Origin: Bullera alba
Lineage: Eukaryota; Basidiomycota; Tremellomycetes; Tremellales; Bulleraceae
Direction: 5' to 3'
Length of the DNA: 64,000 nt
Assembly: GCA_001600095.1 (NCBI GenBank)
Contig: BCIX01000003.1
Span: 1,860,001 to 1,924,000 of the forward strand
Part shown: positions 23,393 through 35,935 of the stretch, in pieces
How the letters are laid out: each line of letters starts with the position of its first letter
How positions within the stretch are numbered: the stretch's first letter is position 1
Program-made: the position numbers and the translations under genes
Notes under the pieces: model-generated
Seen by the model: only the letters and a program-made list of their open reading frames with translations
Databases searched by the model: none
Told to the model about the DNA's origin: nothing

Positions 23393-26110
23393 ATGTGGTT
23401 TCCTAATATACCAACGTTGAACAGGTCGACTGGCCGTCGCCGTTCTTCGTTGCTATCGCTTCTGGGGAATGGGATCAACACGACCGTCTACACGACCGAC
23501 TCGATTCTAGCCAGTATGGCGGCTCACACCGTCTCATTGAAAGAGGCATTGACGCCGTCGCAGTCGACAGCCATGTTCGAGAAGGATGGCCGTGGCTATA
23601 GCATCGATAGCGAGGCCCAGACCTCCCACAATAGCACCACGCTCGCTCTCAAGAGAAGACGGACAATCAGCCTCATGTCAGCCAGTATAGGTGCTTTGAC
23701 TATCATCTACCTCGGATTGATCTACTGCCTGCCGGACAGCTGGGATCCTCTGTGGGCCAACGGTTCGAGCTCCGACCTCGTATACAGCTCCGTCATCGCC
23801 GAATCAGAGGAAGCTAGCCAGGACTACTATCAGTCCGATCTCAAAGGGACCACGTCGTACGATGACGATCCTACCAGCATCCTCGTACCCCAGTTCTCCA
23901 CTGAAGAGCCTACCAAGCTGCTCATGCCGATAACCACTCGTCAACCATACGACGTCCTCACCGCCTTCTACGTCAACGGCACACTCCCTCACAGCGAGGA
24001 CATCACACATAATACCATCGACATGGTCTACCTATGGGTCAACTCGTCCAGTCCGATCTTGCAAGACGACATGGCGATCCGCGCAGCGAGTGAGGGTGTT
24101 TCGGTCGGACAAGGCAAAGACCAGAGATTCAGGGATAATGGTGAACTTCGAGGTGCCATGCGGTCGGCGGCAAAGTCCATCGGCGACGACTTGCGAAAGA
24201 TACACGTCTTGACCGGTGACTACGCTTTCGACATTGAGGAATACCGACATTTGCTACCGGAAGCAGCGCGGGAGAATCTCGAGCGTGATGTGACTATCGA
24301 GGACGACATAGTCGAAGGGTGGACTATCGGTCAAGTACCAAACTGGTTAGACTGGTCCAATGTCGGTTTCACCAGCTCGAACCAGACCCTCAGCAGTAAA
24401 GTCGACTGGCATTTCCACTCGAGCGTGTTCCGACAACCTCGGGATCATCTCCTCGAGACTGTTGAATTGGAGCAGAGAAAGAAGAACATTGCTCAGGAGA
24501 GGGAGTGGAGGGATGAGAGCTTGCCAAACTTTGATAGCTTTGCGATTGAAAGCAGGGTGGGATGGCTCGAGGGATTGTCGGACAACTATGTTTTGGCAAA
24601 CGATGACATGTTTATGCTGGTCAGTCGTCAGATATCAGCGACTCGAATTTCTTACTGACCTCCTGCTTAGTCCGACATGACAGCTGCCGACTTTCACCAC
24701 CCTCTTCTCGGCGCAGTGACCCGCTTCGACCCGACTTTCACCGTCAGACCATTAGTCGACATCTCTTTGCAGTCCACCGAGGGCGAATGGGGTGGTTTAC
24801 AGTACGCCGCTTCCCTCATCGCCAAGCGATTCCCTTCCAAAGTCCGAGGATACCTCCATCACATGCCGAAAGCCATGACCAAGGCCACCACTCAGGAAGC
24901 GACGGTCATGTGGGAGGAGGAGATGAACGAAGCCGCCACCAGAGGATTCAGAGCCAGTGCTCGTGGGGTTGCCGACATCGAGATGAGCTGGTTGACGAGC
25001 TGGTTGCAGATCGAGAGGTGGAGGGAGGCGATGCTGTGGTCATTCATCGTGGGCAGAGTTGGTGGTGCGGACGGAGTGTGGGGACCGGACTCTAGGGACG
25101 CGATGAGAAGTGTCCTGGGCAATGTCGACTCGAGAGGAATGGTTCTGATCAAGGGCGGCAAGAGGTCGACTTTGCAGGCAGTAGCAAACACGATGCCGCT
25201 AGCCGATCAACCAAAAGGGACGAGATATGGGTTCTGTGAGTATTGTCTCGCCTCGTATCCAATCATCACTGACCTTGCGACACAGCATCAATGGACGGCC
25301 ATGTTCCTCCTCGACCGGATCAACCAGACATCAGCCCCAACTGTCTATTTTCGATCGATCGCTGCTTGTCCACCGGCTTCTTCGCCAATCCATCCCAGTC
25401 ATACAGTGCGGCGGCCATGTTCGAGCGAATGACGTTCGAGTATCCCGAGTGCGGTGATTGCTTGATCAAAGCCCTCATCAGCGCTTCGGGTGATAGAGGA
25501 ATGGAAGCGGTATTGCCCACTGCCGATCAGGTATACTACCCCAAGCAGCAGGCTCCCGTTCGATGGCAGAGGGAGGAGCCGATGTTGCCTTTGGTCTCTT
25601 CATGGCGGCAAGGCGACTTTAGCATGGCAAACGTGGTGAAGGTGGGGCAGGATGTGTGGGAGGGCAAAGTCGGCAGAACGGATGGCGGAGTCGATTTGAG
25701 GGATTGGTGTATCAAACTCCTCTCGCGATACGCTTACGTGTGGGGTGAGTAATTACCTGACTTGAAACCAAGTGTCCGTTGCTGACGTCCACCTAGCCAC
25801 TTCTCACACGCACTTTGCCCTGATACAGAACTTGGGACAGCTCACCAATGCGTTCTACCACCTTGATATGGACAAGAAGCTGTCGATGGGATGTCTGAAC
25901 GACAACCAACCGGATGGAGGGGCAGCAGGCGTCCCCGAGGCATTTGGGGATTGGATGTCGGAGCGATGGGGAGACGTCGACGCGACGTGGGAGCGACCCG
26001 GTGTCGAATGGCCACGGAGTCCAGTTGAGGAGCTTGACGAGGTTGACGAAGATAACGAAGATACACCCGGATCGGAAGACGTAGAAGACTTAGAGGATAA
26101 GGAGGAGTAG
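23393..26110 (+). CDS. XPT1: Stealth-family sugar-phosphate transferase, Xpt1-like
   Basis: Resembles the stealth family (GlcNAc-1-phosphotransferase, bacterial capsule polymerases) and, within fungi, cryptococcal xylosylphosphotransferase Xpt1, a Golgi enzyme that transfers xylose-phosphate to protein O-glycans. Exons 23393-24619, 24671-25235, 25286-25744 and 25797-26110 give 854 residues. A single membrane helix at about residues 91-113 follows KRRR, giving a type II topology with the large domain in the lumen. Stealth blocks are visible in order: IDMVYLWVNSSSP (CR1), RFRDNGELRGAMRSAAKS then KIHVLTGDY (CR2), DNYVLANDDMFM and DFHHPLLG (CR3), and HTHFALIQN (late block). The C-terminal tail is acidic. 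ATG 23393 was chosen because the frame has no earlier ATG after the upstream stop. Family call strong; exact donor sugar inferred. Confidence 0.85.
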
Positions 26111-26776
26111 GAAGAGATAGACTCGCGTTCCCCTCACATTGGAGATGGGGTGATCATGGCCGTTGTTGTAAATAGACTAGTCGTTCATATCCACTGTATC
26201 CACTAGCGTCACACATGCAGAGCATCTGTTGACATCAGAGACAGTGCAGTTGGCGCACGGGGTATTGAGTTTGATTGCGCGAGAGGTATGTAGTACGGGG
26301 CCAAGGAGCAAATTGTCGAACGCTGGATGGACAGACACGCAGACAGTCATGCCAGCTGGCTGCACCGAGCGGAAGTAAAGTTGTCAGCATGTCCTAGGTG
26401 ACGTGGCCAGGCACGCCTGGGTGAGTTGCTCATTACGTTATCCGTACCTGACTTGGATCGCTTTTGTCCGAAGAGCAGACAAAAGGCAAAATGGGCAAAG
26501 TGCTCCTTTTGTCCAACGATCGATTCATCGTCAAACTGCCTATTGTCCTTGCTGCACTCCTCTGGTCTTCTTCTCTCGAGGACAATGGACGTCTGGATGA
26601 GTCAGGAGGGCCTGGGCATTGGTGAGGGGGTGGCGCTGATGCATAATTGCCCCGAAGTGGTCAAGATTGATTTTGAACACCTCTCTCTACCTCGTTCATC
26701 TTCACTTTGATCAGTTCTTCGTCCTCACTCGTCCTCCTCACAGCAGTATCTTGAGCAGCCGGCTCTACAAATCACC
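26111..26776. other. Intergenic region upstream of the CFEM gene
   Basis: No supportable coding exon. The last ~110 bp before the CFEM ATG are pyrimidine-rich (CTC/TTC runs), as expected for a 5' leader. I looked for an upstream exon that would add a signal peptide and found none with clear splice sites. Confidence 0.45.
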
Positions 26777-28185
26777 ATGGCACCTTCGACGTATCTCATC
26801 GCTCGACAGGAGCCAGCGGGCAACAGTACCGAGACCCCCACTACGGCGGCAGACGTCCCAGAATGCGTTCTCACATGGTAAGTCGCAAGCGCGATGCGCT
26901 CGGGAGGGCAGTCAACTGAGCTCGGTTCTCAGCATGGCATCGGGAGACTTGGACAGCTGCGCTTCTCCCACAGACTATACCTGTCTGTGCCAGTCTACTG
27001 TCTACTCTAGCTCTGTACTAGTAAGTTGCCCGACTAAGGGTTGAATAATCCAGCTGATCCGTGCGATAGAGCTGCTGGACGGCGAATTGTACTCCTACTG
27101 AGACTGAGGTCGGCGTCGAGTACTCAAACTACGCATGTCAAGCTTTCGTAAGTGACTCTCCTTCTACTCAAGGTATCGAGCTGATCGGACATTGGTAGGG
27201 CGTTACACCAAACCCTGATGCCACCAATTCTACCACGAACTCCACCACAGCCGAGTGAGTCGATTCATATTTACCTTGGTCCGTCTTGCTAATACTGCAT
27301 CGTAGCCCAACCACGACCAACCGTCTGACCGCACCGACGCTCACCGATGCCACCAGTCCGGAGTTGTACAACAAGGCATTCTTGAACGTCCAGGCCATTG
27401 TACGTCGACTGTCATCACCATAGCCGTGGCTACACTGACTCCGAGCAGATGAGCTCTATCTGTGGCGCTTTGCTCCTAGCTGCAATCTGTCTCGGACTAC
27501 TCGCGTGTCGAAGCAGAATCAGGAGAGATCGAGAACTTGCTCAAAGAAGGTATGTCTCTCGCAGTCAGACCAACCTGCGAATCACGCTGATATCACGACT
27601 TACAGCACCTGGACCGGCGTTGGGACCACAATGTACGGCACGGACACCAAGCTCGGTCAAAAGTCACACCTATTCTCGCGCAACACCAACGGAGGCAGCA
27701 ACGCCAACAACCTTGGCGTCACCTCGTCCAACTTTGGTGGTGAAACGACAATGTCCCACACGCACCCCTTTGGCGGATTCTCCGGCCCTGGGATCAACCG
27801 AACCACCTCGACCACTATCGACGAGATGATGGAGGACGACGAGGACGAGAAGAAGTACGGAATCTCCAAAGCCTACCGAGGGACTAGAGTCAGCGTGAAC
27901 AGAGGCTTCAGGGGTACTGGATTCACAAACCGTCTCACCACAACGGATGCCGATTCGGCCGTCGGCGGCCTTCCCGGCCAAGAGTCTTGGGAAATGACGC
28001 TCAAGAGTGGACCGTCCTCGAGCAATGGTTCCATCGACAAGAGGGACGATTATGCCGAGAGCACCGTCGTCGCGGACAGTCCGACCGATTCAGTGACGAG
28101 GATGGGCGATAGCACAATTGATCTCGGCAGCACCACTCAGCTCAACAGGGTTCCGTATGACGGCAACCGCGGTAACGCCATCTGA
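26777..28185 (+). CDS. CFEM-domain single-pass membrane protein
   Basis: Seven exons (26777-26877, 26933-27020, 27070-27147, 27199-27254, 27306-27399, 27449-27549, 27606-28185) give 365 residues. Residues ~30-88 hold exactly eight cysteines in CFEM order: PEC-VLTC, a single C, C-x-C (CLC), then three more ending in YAC. The CFEM fold is extracellular, and some members bind heme (Asp near the third Cys; here LDSC). A Thr/Ser-rich stalk and NST-type glycosylation sites follow, then one membrane helix at about 140-159 with a basic stop-transfer CRSRIRRDR. The cytoplasmic tail is long (~200 residues) with an EDDEDEKK patch. Odd point: the N-terminus MAPSTYLIARQ has no clear signal peptide, so the true start may lie in an undetected upstream exon. 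Function (surface adhesion, signalling or iron/heme handling) cannot be told. Confidence 0.82.
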
Positions 28186-28492
28186 TACCTCCAAGACTTC
28201 TGTCCGGTCCCAGACTCAACGACAAACTGTATATTTCGAGGGTTTCATTAGATACGCCATCTTGTCTGTGCAGTTTCATTGTTCCATTCCGAGCTCGTGC
28301 AGCGTATGCATGTAATGATATTCTTACAAATGTCCACCTATGACTTGGTGCAGGCTGTCCAATGATACGAGTAGAGTATGCGCATTTCCCAGGAGGAAAT
28401 TCTCTGCTCCGGTTTGACCAGGAGGCAGAACCCTCAGTCCTCAGGCCTCAGCCTCCAGGCTCGATCCCGAGTTTCTGATGTTCGATGCCAAA

Positions 28493-29977
28493 CTATGCCT
28501 CTCTTGCAGCGGCGATCTCCCCTGCCTTGGCGCGGAGCTCGGCTTCCTTCTCTCTGCGCTTCTCCGCGACTTCTTTGATGATGGTAGACTGAGGAGATGG
28601 TCAGTCCAGCGCTTTTGTGCCCGATAGAAAGATCGCTCCACTCACTCTTTTCACTATCGTCTTGGTCTTCTCACCCCTCATAAAGAACTCGTGGTTCATC
28701 TTGATCTGCCTGTCGTGCATGTATTTGACGTAGAACGTCAGGTCGATGTACTCCTTGAACTCGTCGTAGAGACTGCTCTGCCTTCCGCTGTACCAACTGA
28801 TCGACCTCAACTCCTGCTCGTCGTCTGGGTAGTGGAATGGCTCGTAAAGACCGACTGTGGCTCGCTTGTAGTTGTTGGCACTGCCAGCCTTCCTCTCCTT
28901 TCTCCCCGTCTGTCGATTTCTAGTGATTTTGCCATAGTAGATGTCGGTTCGGATAAAGCTGACGTCGAGGCCGTACACTGATTTCAAGTACGATCGGAGA
29001 TCGTTCTTAGTGACCTGTATTGGCATTCGGAAAGTCGCGATCCATGGGTCGTAGGCCTGTCCTGGCGGTGTGTAATTGCGCATGAGCTTGACGGTGAAAT
29101 TGGGCAGATACACCCTGTAACCGACGACTTGCTTCCGGATAGGCAATAGACCATAGGGTCTGTCGCGTTGTGCTCGAGCGAGGTACAGGCTCTTGTTGAT
29201 CTTGCCGTAATCGCTCTTGTCTAGCACCGTTGTTCCAGATTTCTCCAACTCCGCTTTGAACGCTTCGTCGCTCACGTCCTCTATCGTGGCCGGCCAATCC
29301 TGAAGAAGCTGAGTGAACGAAAAATCTCGGTAGAGCTTTGTCGAGCTGCCCGCAGGGTTCATGTCCAGATTCCGCAGGCGCATCTCGTTCAACATGAACG
29401 CCACACGATCTCGCGTCCTCCATTCATTGACGTTTCTGTCAAAGACCTGCAAAACCTCTCCTCTGATCCTACTCCTGTACTTGGCCAACGATTCGAGAAA
29501 GACGGCTTGAGCTTCGTTCTTGTCTCCGGGAAAGAATCCGGCAAGTCGGTACTTGTCAAACTGATCCTCCAGGGCCAATCTGACTCTCTTCCTTCCGTAT
29601 CGCTTATGGCTGGGGTCTACCATTGCTGGATCGGCGAGCGGTATCCGCGATAGCGCTGCTGGGGGTGCGTGCCTCCGCCATCGCTTGGTGACTTCCTGAG
29701 GTCGAGATCTCGCTAGCGATTCCGCCAGTGACCCTACGTCCGGCTGTGCAATTTGGTCGAGGTCCGGACGAGGTTTCTGATCTCTAGGGTATCTTTTGGT
29801 CAAAGTTCTGCGTGGTTTGAGTCGGACGTTTGTCGACGAAGACGAGTGGAAGGCGGAGGTTGAGGAGGATGAAACGGACGATGCTCCGAAGCGGCACGGG
29901 AGAAGGGCGGAAGTCCGGGCGAATGTCGATGGACCAGCTATCGCCTGTAGCAGTGTGCGTGGTGAGCAGCGACGCAT
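28493..29977 (-). CDS. MRP20: Mitochondrial large-subunit ribosomal protein uL23m
   Basis: Exons 28646-29977 and 28493-28588 (intron 28589-28645) encode 475 residues. The N-terminus is Arg/Ser-rich without acidic residues (MRRCSPRTLLQAIAGPSTFAR), a mitochondrial presequence. The uL23 core is in the second half: VYLPNFTVKLMRNYTPPGQAYDPW, then TFRMPIQVTKNDLRSYLKSVYGLDV and IRTDIYYGKI. The protein is longer than yeast Mrp20 because of N- and C-terminal extensions that are basic and helical. It should act in the mitoribosome near the exit tunnel. It is convergent with the CFEM gene (307 bp between stops) and divergent from the BIR gene. Confidence 0.88.
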
Positions 29978-30383
29978 GGCGATGATGTGATGTGATTGTC
30001 TATGCTCTCCCTTCGAGTGTATAGAGTGCGATCTGGTTGTGCGTTGACTTTACTGAATCTTGGAAATCTCGGCCGGCGTTTCGGCGTTATGTCCCGAGCT
30101 GATCTCCACCCAAACGACAGTTAGGTGGATGTGGCACTCGGAACCTAGACAGGACGGAATCAATTCTCGATCCACTCGAACGCGTTTGTCTTTCAACAAC
30201 AACAAATCAACACCTCTACAGCGAGTAACATCAAAGCGACATTGAAGAGATCCATATCGCTTGGCCAGCCGGTTGTTACTCAAGATAATCCGCGCTCAAT
30301 CTAGTAGGCATCACAGCTGGTATAAATCAGAGTCATCGACCGCTTGACGAGTTCAACTTTGCCCATTAACATACACAACCAAC
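29978..30383. promoter_or_regulatory. Divergent promoter, uL23m / BIR protein
   Basis: A 406-bp spacer with no gene. GGTATAAAT at about 30320 (roughly 60 bp before the BIR ATG at 30384) is a plausible TATA element for the plus-strand gene. Confidence 0.4.
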
Positions 30384-32875
30384 ATGGCTCCCGCGTCGAC
30401 CAGCTCGATGATCCTGCATGATGTCCGGCTCGCTTCATACGGCTCGACATCCACGATCAAACCTTCCAAAGGTAAAGGAAAGGCTGCCGCTTCATCAACA
30501 CCTTTCTTCCCACTGTCCGCATCGACTCACCCTCACCTGACCCCCGAAGCACTGGCCACCGCTGGCTTCTTCTACGACCCGGGACCGGACGAATCGAGTT
30601 TGGACACGTGCAAGTGTTTCCTCTGCGGGCTCAAGCTCGGCGGATGGGATGAAGAGGATGATCCGTTCGAGGAGCATGTCAAGAGAGGGAATTGCGCTTG
30701 GGCAGACTTTGTCTGTCTGCCCGTGATCACGAGGAGGAAGGGTGAAAGGTGGGTGATGCAGTCGGAGTCACAATTTCGAGCTACGTGAGGGATGTTGGAC
30801 TGACCTTTGATTTGTAGCCATGAGTTTTTGACGGCAGCAAGCTTGCCGTCGTCGGCGCAATCGACAGTCAATCGTGAAGCTACGTATATGAAGCAATGGC
30901 CACACAAGCAGAAATCGGGATGGCTTCCTACGATCAAGAACGTGAGTTCTCCTCAGCTGGATAGTGTGCCGAATCGGTAAAGAGCTGGGGGGCTAATCTC
31001 TATGCAGCTCGCAAAAGCCGGCTTCGTCTATAATCCTACGTCCGACTCGAGAGACTCGGTCGTTTGCCCGTATTGCGAATATGCGGTAGAAGGATGGGAA
31101 GCAACCGACGATCCTCAGTAGGTCGCCTTAACTCTCGATATCTGGGCTGAACTGACTGGATGGCAGAGCGGTGCACTACAATAAGAGCCCGGGATGTGTC
31201 TTCTTCACCGCCACCTTGGACAACGCCGAGTCAAGCGGTAGCAAGCCGGTGAGTAAAGTGTCTTCTGACCGGTTGATCCTCATCTGATATCGTGATTGTA
31301 GCCGAGCAAGCCCAAGACTACGCGTCGGCAGACAAAAGCTGGATCACAGCGGTGAGTACTGTATATTAAGCTTGCAGACATCTGCTCATACTTTCCGATA
31401 GGTCGAAGCGGAATACGACCGCAATTTCCGGAAGCCAAGCGCCTTCTGAAGTGGACGAGAGCATGGGGGAGGAAATCGAGAAATCAGCGGCTCCAGCGCC
31501 GAGAGCCACTCGAAAAGGCAGGACAAGAGTCAAAGCGGTGGACGAGGAATCGGTAGCAGAGGAAGAGCCTGAAGCTGGGCCGTCGAAACCTGCAAAGCCC
31601 AAAACGACCAGAAAGACCAAAGCGGCCGTCTCCCCACTTCCGGTTGAGGCTCCTTCAGAGGCGGACGAGGAGGAGGTCATCGTTGTGAAGAAGACCAAGT
31701 CTGGGAAAGAGCGAAAGCAGACGCGCAAGGCCCAAGCAGAGCAGGAGACGTCGGAGGAACAAGAGGATGTTGGAGAGGATGGGGATACGACCATGAAGGC
31801 AGACGTAGTAGAGCCGGAACCGGCGTCCAAGCCAGCCAGAAAACCTCGGGCGACTCGAGCCAAAGCCACAACGGAGTCTCAAGGCGCAGAGGGAGAGGAG
31901 AAGCAGAAGAAGCCGCGGGCCATGACGAAAGGGAAGAAGGGGAAGAAGGTAGAAACGGATGTGGAAGAGGAGACGATGTCTGTCGCTGAGTCAGCCGTCG
32001 AGGAGGAGGAAGCAGAACAGCCAAAGTCGACAAGCGGGAGAAAGAAAGCCAGCAGCAAGACTGGTGCACAAGGAGAACGAGGGGAAAGCTCTCAGAGCAG
32101 TCGTGGAGGTCGGACAGCGCGGACGAAAGCGAAACCTGTGGAAGTGGACACTGAGCTCGACGCTGGAGCGGAGGTTACGGAATCGGAAGCTGAACCCGCC
32201 GCGACCGAGGACGAGACGGAGTCCGTCGTCCAGCCTGAAATCTCGAAGAAGAGCAAGAAGTCAAGTTCGAGCAATACCCCTTCGTCGAAACCATCTTCTG
32301 CATCGGAATCACAGCGGTCCAAACCCTCAAGCCGACCTCCTCCAGCACAGCCGATCCAACCCACTTCCTCGCAACTTGACATGTTTTCCAATATCCCACC
32401 TTCATCGCCCATCCGCCCGGGCCCACAGCACAAGTCCGCTCCAGCGAGAGCAGTCGCCAGCGGTCATACCGGCACTTCCAGCCACAAAGGGGAAAACACG
32501 CCTAGGCCTAAAGCGACATTAGTCACCGCCAAACCTGCGAGACCGAGCCCTCATCAGAATCTGAACCGGGACACTCTCGACCGATCGGTCCTACAAGGGG
32601 CTTTGGAAGCTCGAAAAGTCATGGAGGACCTGCTCGTCAACGAGACCCTGGCGCCAAAGCCTGCTCCGAACGCGAATGGGAAGGAGGTCAGCGAGGAGGA
32701 CGGGGAGGGCGAGAGGAGAGTCTTGTCTGAGAGTCAGAAGAAGATGACGCTGGAGGACTTGGTCAGGATGGAGTTCAAGTCGAGGTACGAGGAGATGGAG
32801 CGTCAGGGCAGGAATATGATCTCCCAGTGGGAGCAGAAAGCCAGAGAGTCTCGGCACAAGATCGAGCAGATTTGA
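30384..32875 (+). CDS. BIR1: Two-BIR survivin-type protein of the chromosomal passenger complex
   Basis: Six exons (30384-30748, 30818-30941, 31008-31117, 31167-31248, 31302-31351, 31402-32875) give 734 residues. Two BIR zinc folds lie in the N-terminal third. The first has CKCFLCGLKLGGW then D-P-EEHVKRGNC; the second has VVCPYCEYAVEGW then D-P-Q-VHYNKSPGC. The order C-x2-C, H, C is intact in both. The centre is a long charged, Lys/Glu/Ser-rich low-complexity stretch. The C-terminal ~50 residues (MTLEDLVRMEFKSRYEEMERQG) form a conserved helical tail of the kind used by Bir1/Cut17. The architecture matches fungal Bir1 (Aurora B-INCENP-Borealin partner at centromeres) and not caspase inhibitors. 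Two BIRs plus a long tail is normal for fungi, against one BIR in animal survivin. Confidence 0.88.
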
Positions 32876-33166
32876 GTGGGTAGGTAGTTGTCCGTTGATA
32901 CCGTTGTGCAATCGATCTAGCATGTACACTAGGGTATACAATCCATATGTACGTGTACCAGCCCAGTAACTGAGCTACTGGTGTGCAGTGCTCTCCTTGG
33001 CTACTATGCTTTCTACAGCTCGTGCCCGTGTCATCTGACCAGAGACTGACACGTCGCGAGCGCTCTCCCCATCGGTTCTACACACTGAGATCGCCCCTCT
33101 TCCCTCATCCCCCTTATTCTAGGACGTGACCCCCTTCTACCATTTCGCCATATCCTTCCCTGCACC

Positions 33167-35199
33167 TCATCTGTCCCCGTAGGCCGGGTGTATACTCCCG
33201 CCGGCGCCTTCATTCCGCTTGCCGATCAAACTCCGTCCTTGGCTACCCGCGCCACTGGTCCTTGCCACACCCTCCCTCTTGTTCTGCCTCAAGTCGTCGT
33301 CTTCACTCTCATCCTCTTCAGGCAGGTCTCCAAGCGCCACACCGTCGCCGTGCTCCTCGAAGGCGTTGAATAGGGTCGAGTTCTGGGCGCGATAGATGCT
33401 CGATCTTCTGCCGTGATTGGGGGTGTTGAGCGAGCCGTCCGGAGCGTAGGACGAGTGCGAGGGAACTGAAGCGTAGTTCCAGGTCCCGGGCCCGTTAGAG
33501 TCCATTGACAATCTGCCGGACATTGACATCCGGGGGTCTGCCTCCGTCAGCAAACGATGCAATCGAGATTGATAGGCAAGTGGCGGAATACTCACTCATG
33601 AGTCCAGCTTCGAGGGACGTGGCGTGATGAGGCGCTTCGGGCTGTCTTGAGATGTTGAGCAAGTACACTCCCATGAAGATGATCAAGAAGCCACATAGTA
33701 GGGAAACGGTGTTGACCCCGCCCGAGGTGTTGAAGCCTTGGAACAGAATCGCCGAGGCGATAATGGTGGATGTGGTGAATCCGACATAGTAGATTGGGTT
33801 GACGCTATTAGGCGAATCAGCTCTATGGATCCAAGCAATAATATAAGCTGACTTACACATTAGTCGAGAATGTATCTAGGGCCTTGTTGAAGTAGTTCTG
33901 GAGCCGAGTCAGCGCGAATATCGGTTCTATGTGAATATGACCTACCATCTGAACGAGAATGCACCCCACGACCACGATACCGAACACGTACGTCGACATG
34001 TGGGTGAGCTGGTTGTTACCCGCGAAGGTCAATTTGAGAGCCACTCCGAAGCCCTAAGAAGCGTCAGGTCCTGTTCATCTATGGTCCGGTTATGAATCAG
34101 GACCCACCTTGATGGCCATGACGGAGATACTTCCGACCAAAGAGCAGATCGAGAGGTATACCATGGGGTTCTTTGTTCCTTGCGTGGGCACCACCCTGTA
34201 AATCATGTACGTGGCGAAAATGCCCACGAAGGCGAGGTAGAAGAGGAAAGCTGGACACAACTCATGAGCTGGCACCAGGAGATAGGGTTGGTCATCTAGC
34301 TCACCAGGCTGCGCGGCATATCCCAAGATCTCATCAACCGTCTCGACGTCTTTATCCGATGGAGCGTGGAGAACAATGACTACAGAGCCGATCTGACGGG
34401 TGGGCTCAGCTCCGTTGTAGTATCCACAAAGACATGTACAGGACATGTACTCACGATACACGAAGCACATCCGCAGATTCCTAGTCGACCTAGCTTCTCA
34501 TCCAGGAGGAACGATGCGAGGATAGCACTGGAAGAGTCAGCAGCTATCACCGACAATCACTGCAAGTGGTGTAGCTGCTCACCCGATGATCACACTCATG
34601 GCTCCCAAGGGTGTGACCAAAATGGCTGGGGCGAAGGTGTACGCGGCGAAATTTGCAACTGCACCATATCAGCTCATGTTCCCAGGAAGTGATGGACAAC
34701 AACTAGCTGACCTTCTCCGACGATCACTGTGAGAGTCGTTAGCTATCATCCGTCTCTGGATCCTTTGTACACCTCTTCGATGTGGACTCACTGGTTATCA
34801 TACCGGCCCACCATATTGGATTCCGGAGATATGACAGGTCTTCAGCTATGAGCAACAGTCCATCAGTACCCTGCTCTCATAACCAGTCTACCCCTTGCAG
34901 TAGATGTAGGTTAAGCCTTGGTGGACCACACTTACATGCGTTCTTCGAGCCACTCCGCGACAGGTCATTCTTGGCAGCGTCTATCAGGCCCTATATGAGA
35001 ACTGTATCAGCTTCTACCGCACGCCAATCATGGAGCGACACAGCTGACCTTTTTGGTCAAGATGAAACTCGACCTAGACCCAAGTTGTCAGTGATCGACC
35101 CCTCATACCACCACAAGTGGGACCATAACACTCCACTCACCCTATCAAGAAAGTGCCCCCAAGGGCTAATGAAAGACCTATATACTTGTCCTCGAGCAT
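33167..35199 (-). CDS. NIPA-type magnesium transporter
   Basis: Thirteen exons on the minus strand: 35141-35199, 35049-35073, 34936-34990, 34792-34845, 34712-34726, 34583-34658, 34455-34527, 34305-34392, 34108-34250, 33946-34053, 33857-33897, 33596-33804, 33167-33537; 438 residues, all phases closing. Nine hydrophobic helices carry family landmarks: KYIGLSLALGGTFLIGSSFILTKKG, RNPIWWAGMIT, VANFAAYTFAPAILVTPLGAMSVI, GSVVIVLHAP, KLTFAGNNQ, NYFNKALDTFSTN and NPIYYVGFTTSTIIASAI. The C-terminal ~140 residues are hydrophilic and Ser-rich. NIPA proteins move Mg2+ in endosomal or plasma membranes. Exon 5 is a 15-nt microexon (MIVGE region). Start ATG 35197-35199 fits the family start before the first helix. 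Confidence 0.87.
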
Positions 35200-35935
35200 G
35201 ATGATCCTAGCCCTTCTATTTCTATATCACTCCCGTCGTTGCGTGCCGCCGCTGTTGATGTTGTTCCTTGGATGATATACTGATACAACAGCTCCAAGAC
35301 GACCGTACCACCTATCTAGTGAGTTGCACCATTCATCCTCTCAGGAGCTCAAACGCGTCCCGCTTTCCACGCAACCTTGTAAACATTTGATCCCGCTCAA
35401 AAGCAGCAAAAAAGGTGTGGCGTAAACTCGGGCGCGGGGATGCGCTGGGGGAGATAAGGGGGAGACGCATGTCTGCAGATGTCTGCTCAATGCTGCTGGT
35501 CCTTACCAGACTCCACCACCTCTGATCGCACACTCTCGACAGTCTGACATTGTATCGTTGCATATCGTTAAGCTACTCTATTCTCATCTCTACCTCGCTA
35601 TGTATGTTGCTTTGTATCTATGTGCTCACCCGCAGCACTCTCGCTGCGGGCGGTTCTCGTTGAACCCGTGGTCTGCGTATGCAGGGTGTTTGCGCGGCCA
35701 ATGTGTGGCCCGAATGAAGGGTGATTGTCGTATATGGTATGTTATGTTGTTGGAAAAGAGTGGTATTTGCACAAGTGAATTGCTTTGTTGGAAGCGAGAG
35801 GAAAGAGATGAAAAGTAGCGAAAGCGAAATGCGGTGTGAGCGGGGGTGGACGTGTCCAACGGGCCTCCTCATCTCCTTCGTCGTACACACAATGGGCCAA
35901 GGCCGTCCCAAGAATCGTGATCCGAACCGAGAGCT
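35200..35935. other. Intergenic region between the NIPA gene and OLE1
   Basis: Upstream of the NIPA start and downstream of the OLE1 stop, both on the minus strand. I see no gene. A GATAAGGG motif occurs near 35453 and the region is otherwise unremarkable. Confidence 0.4.
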
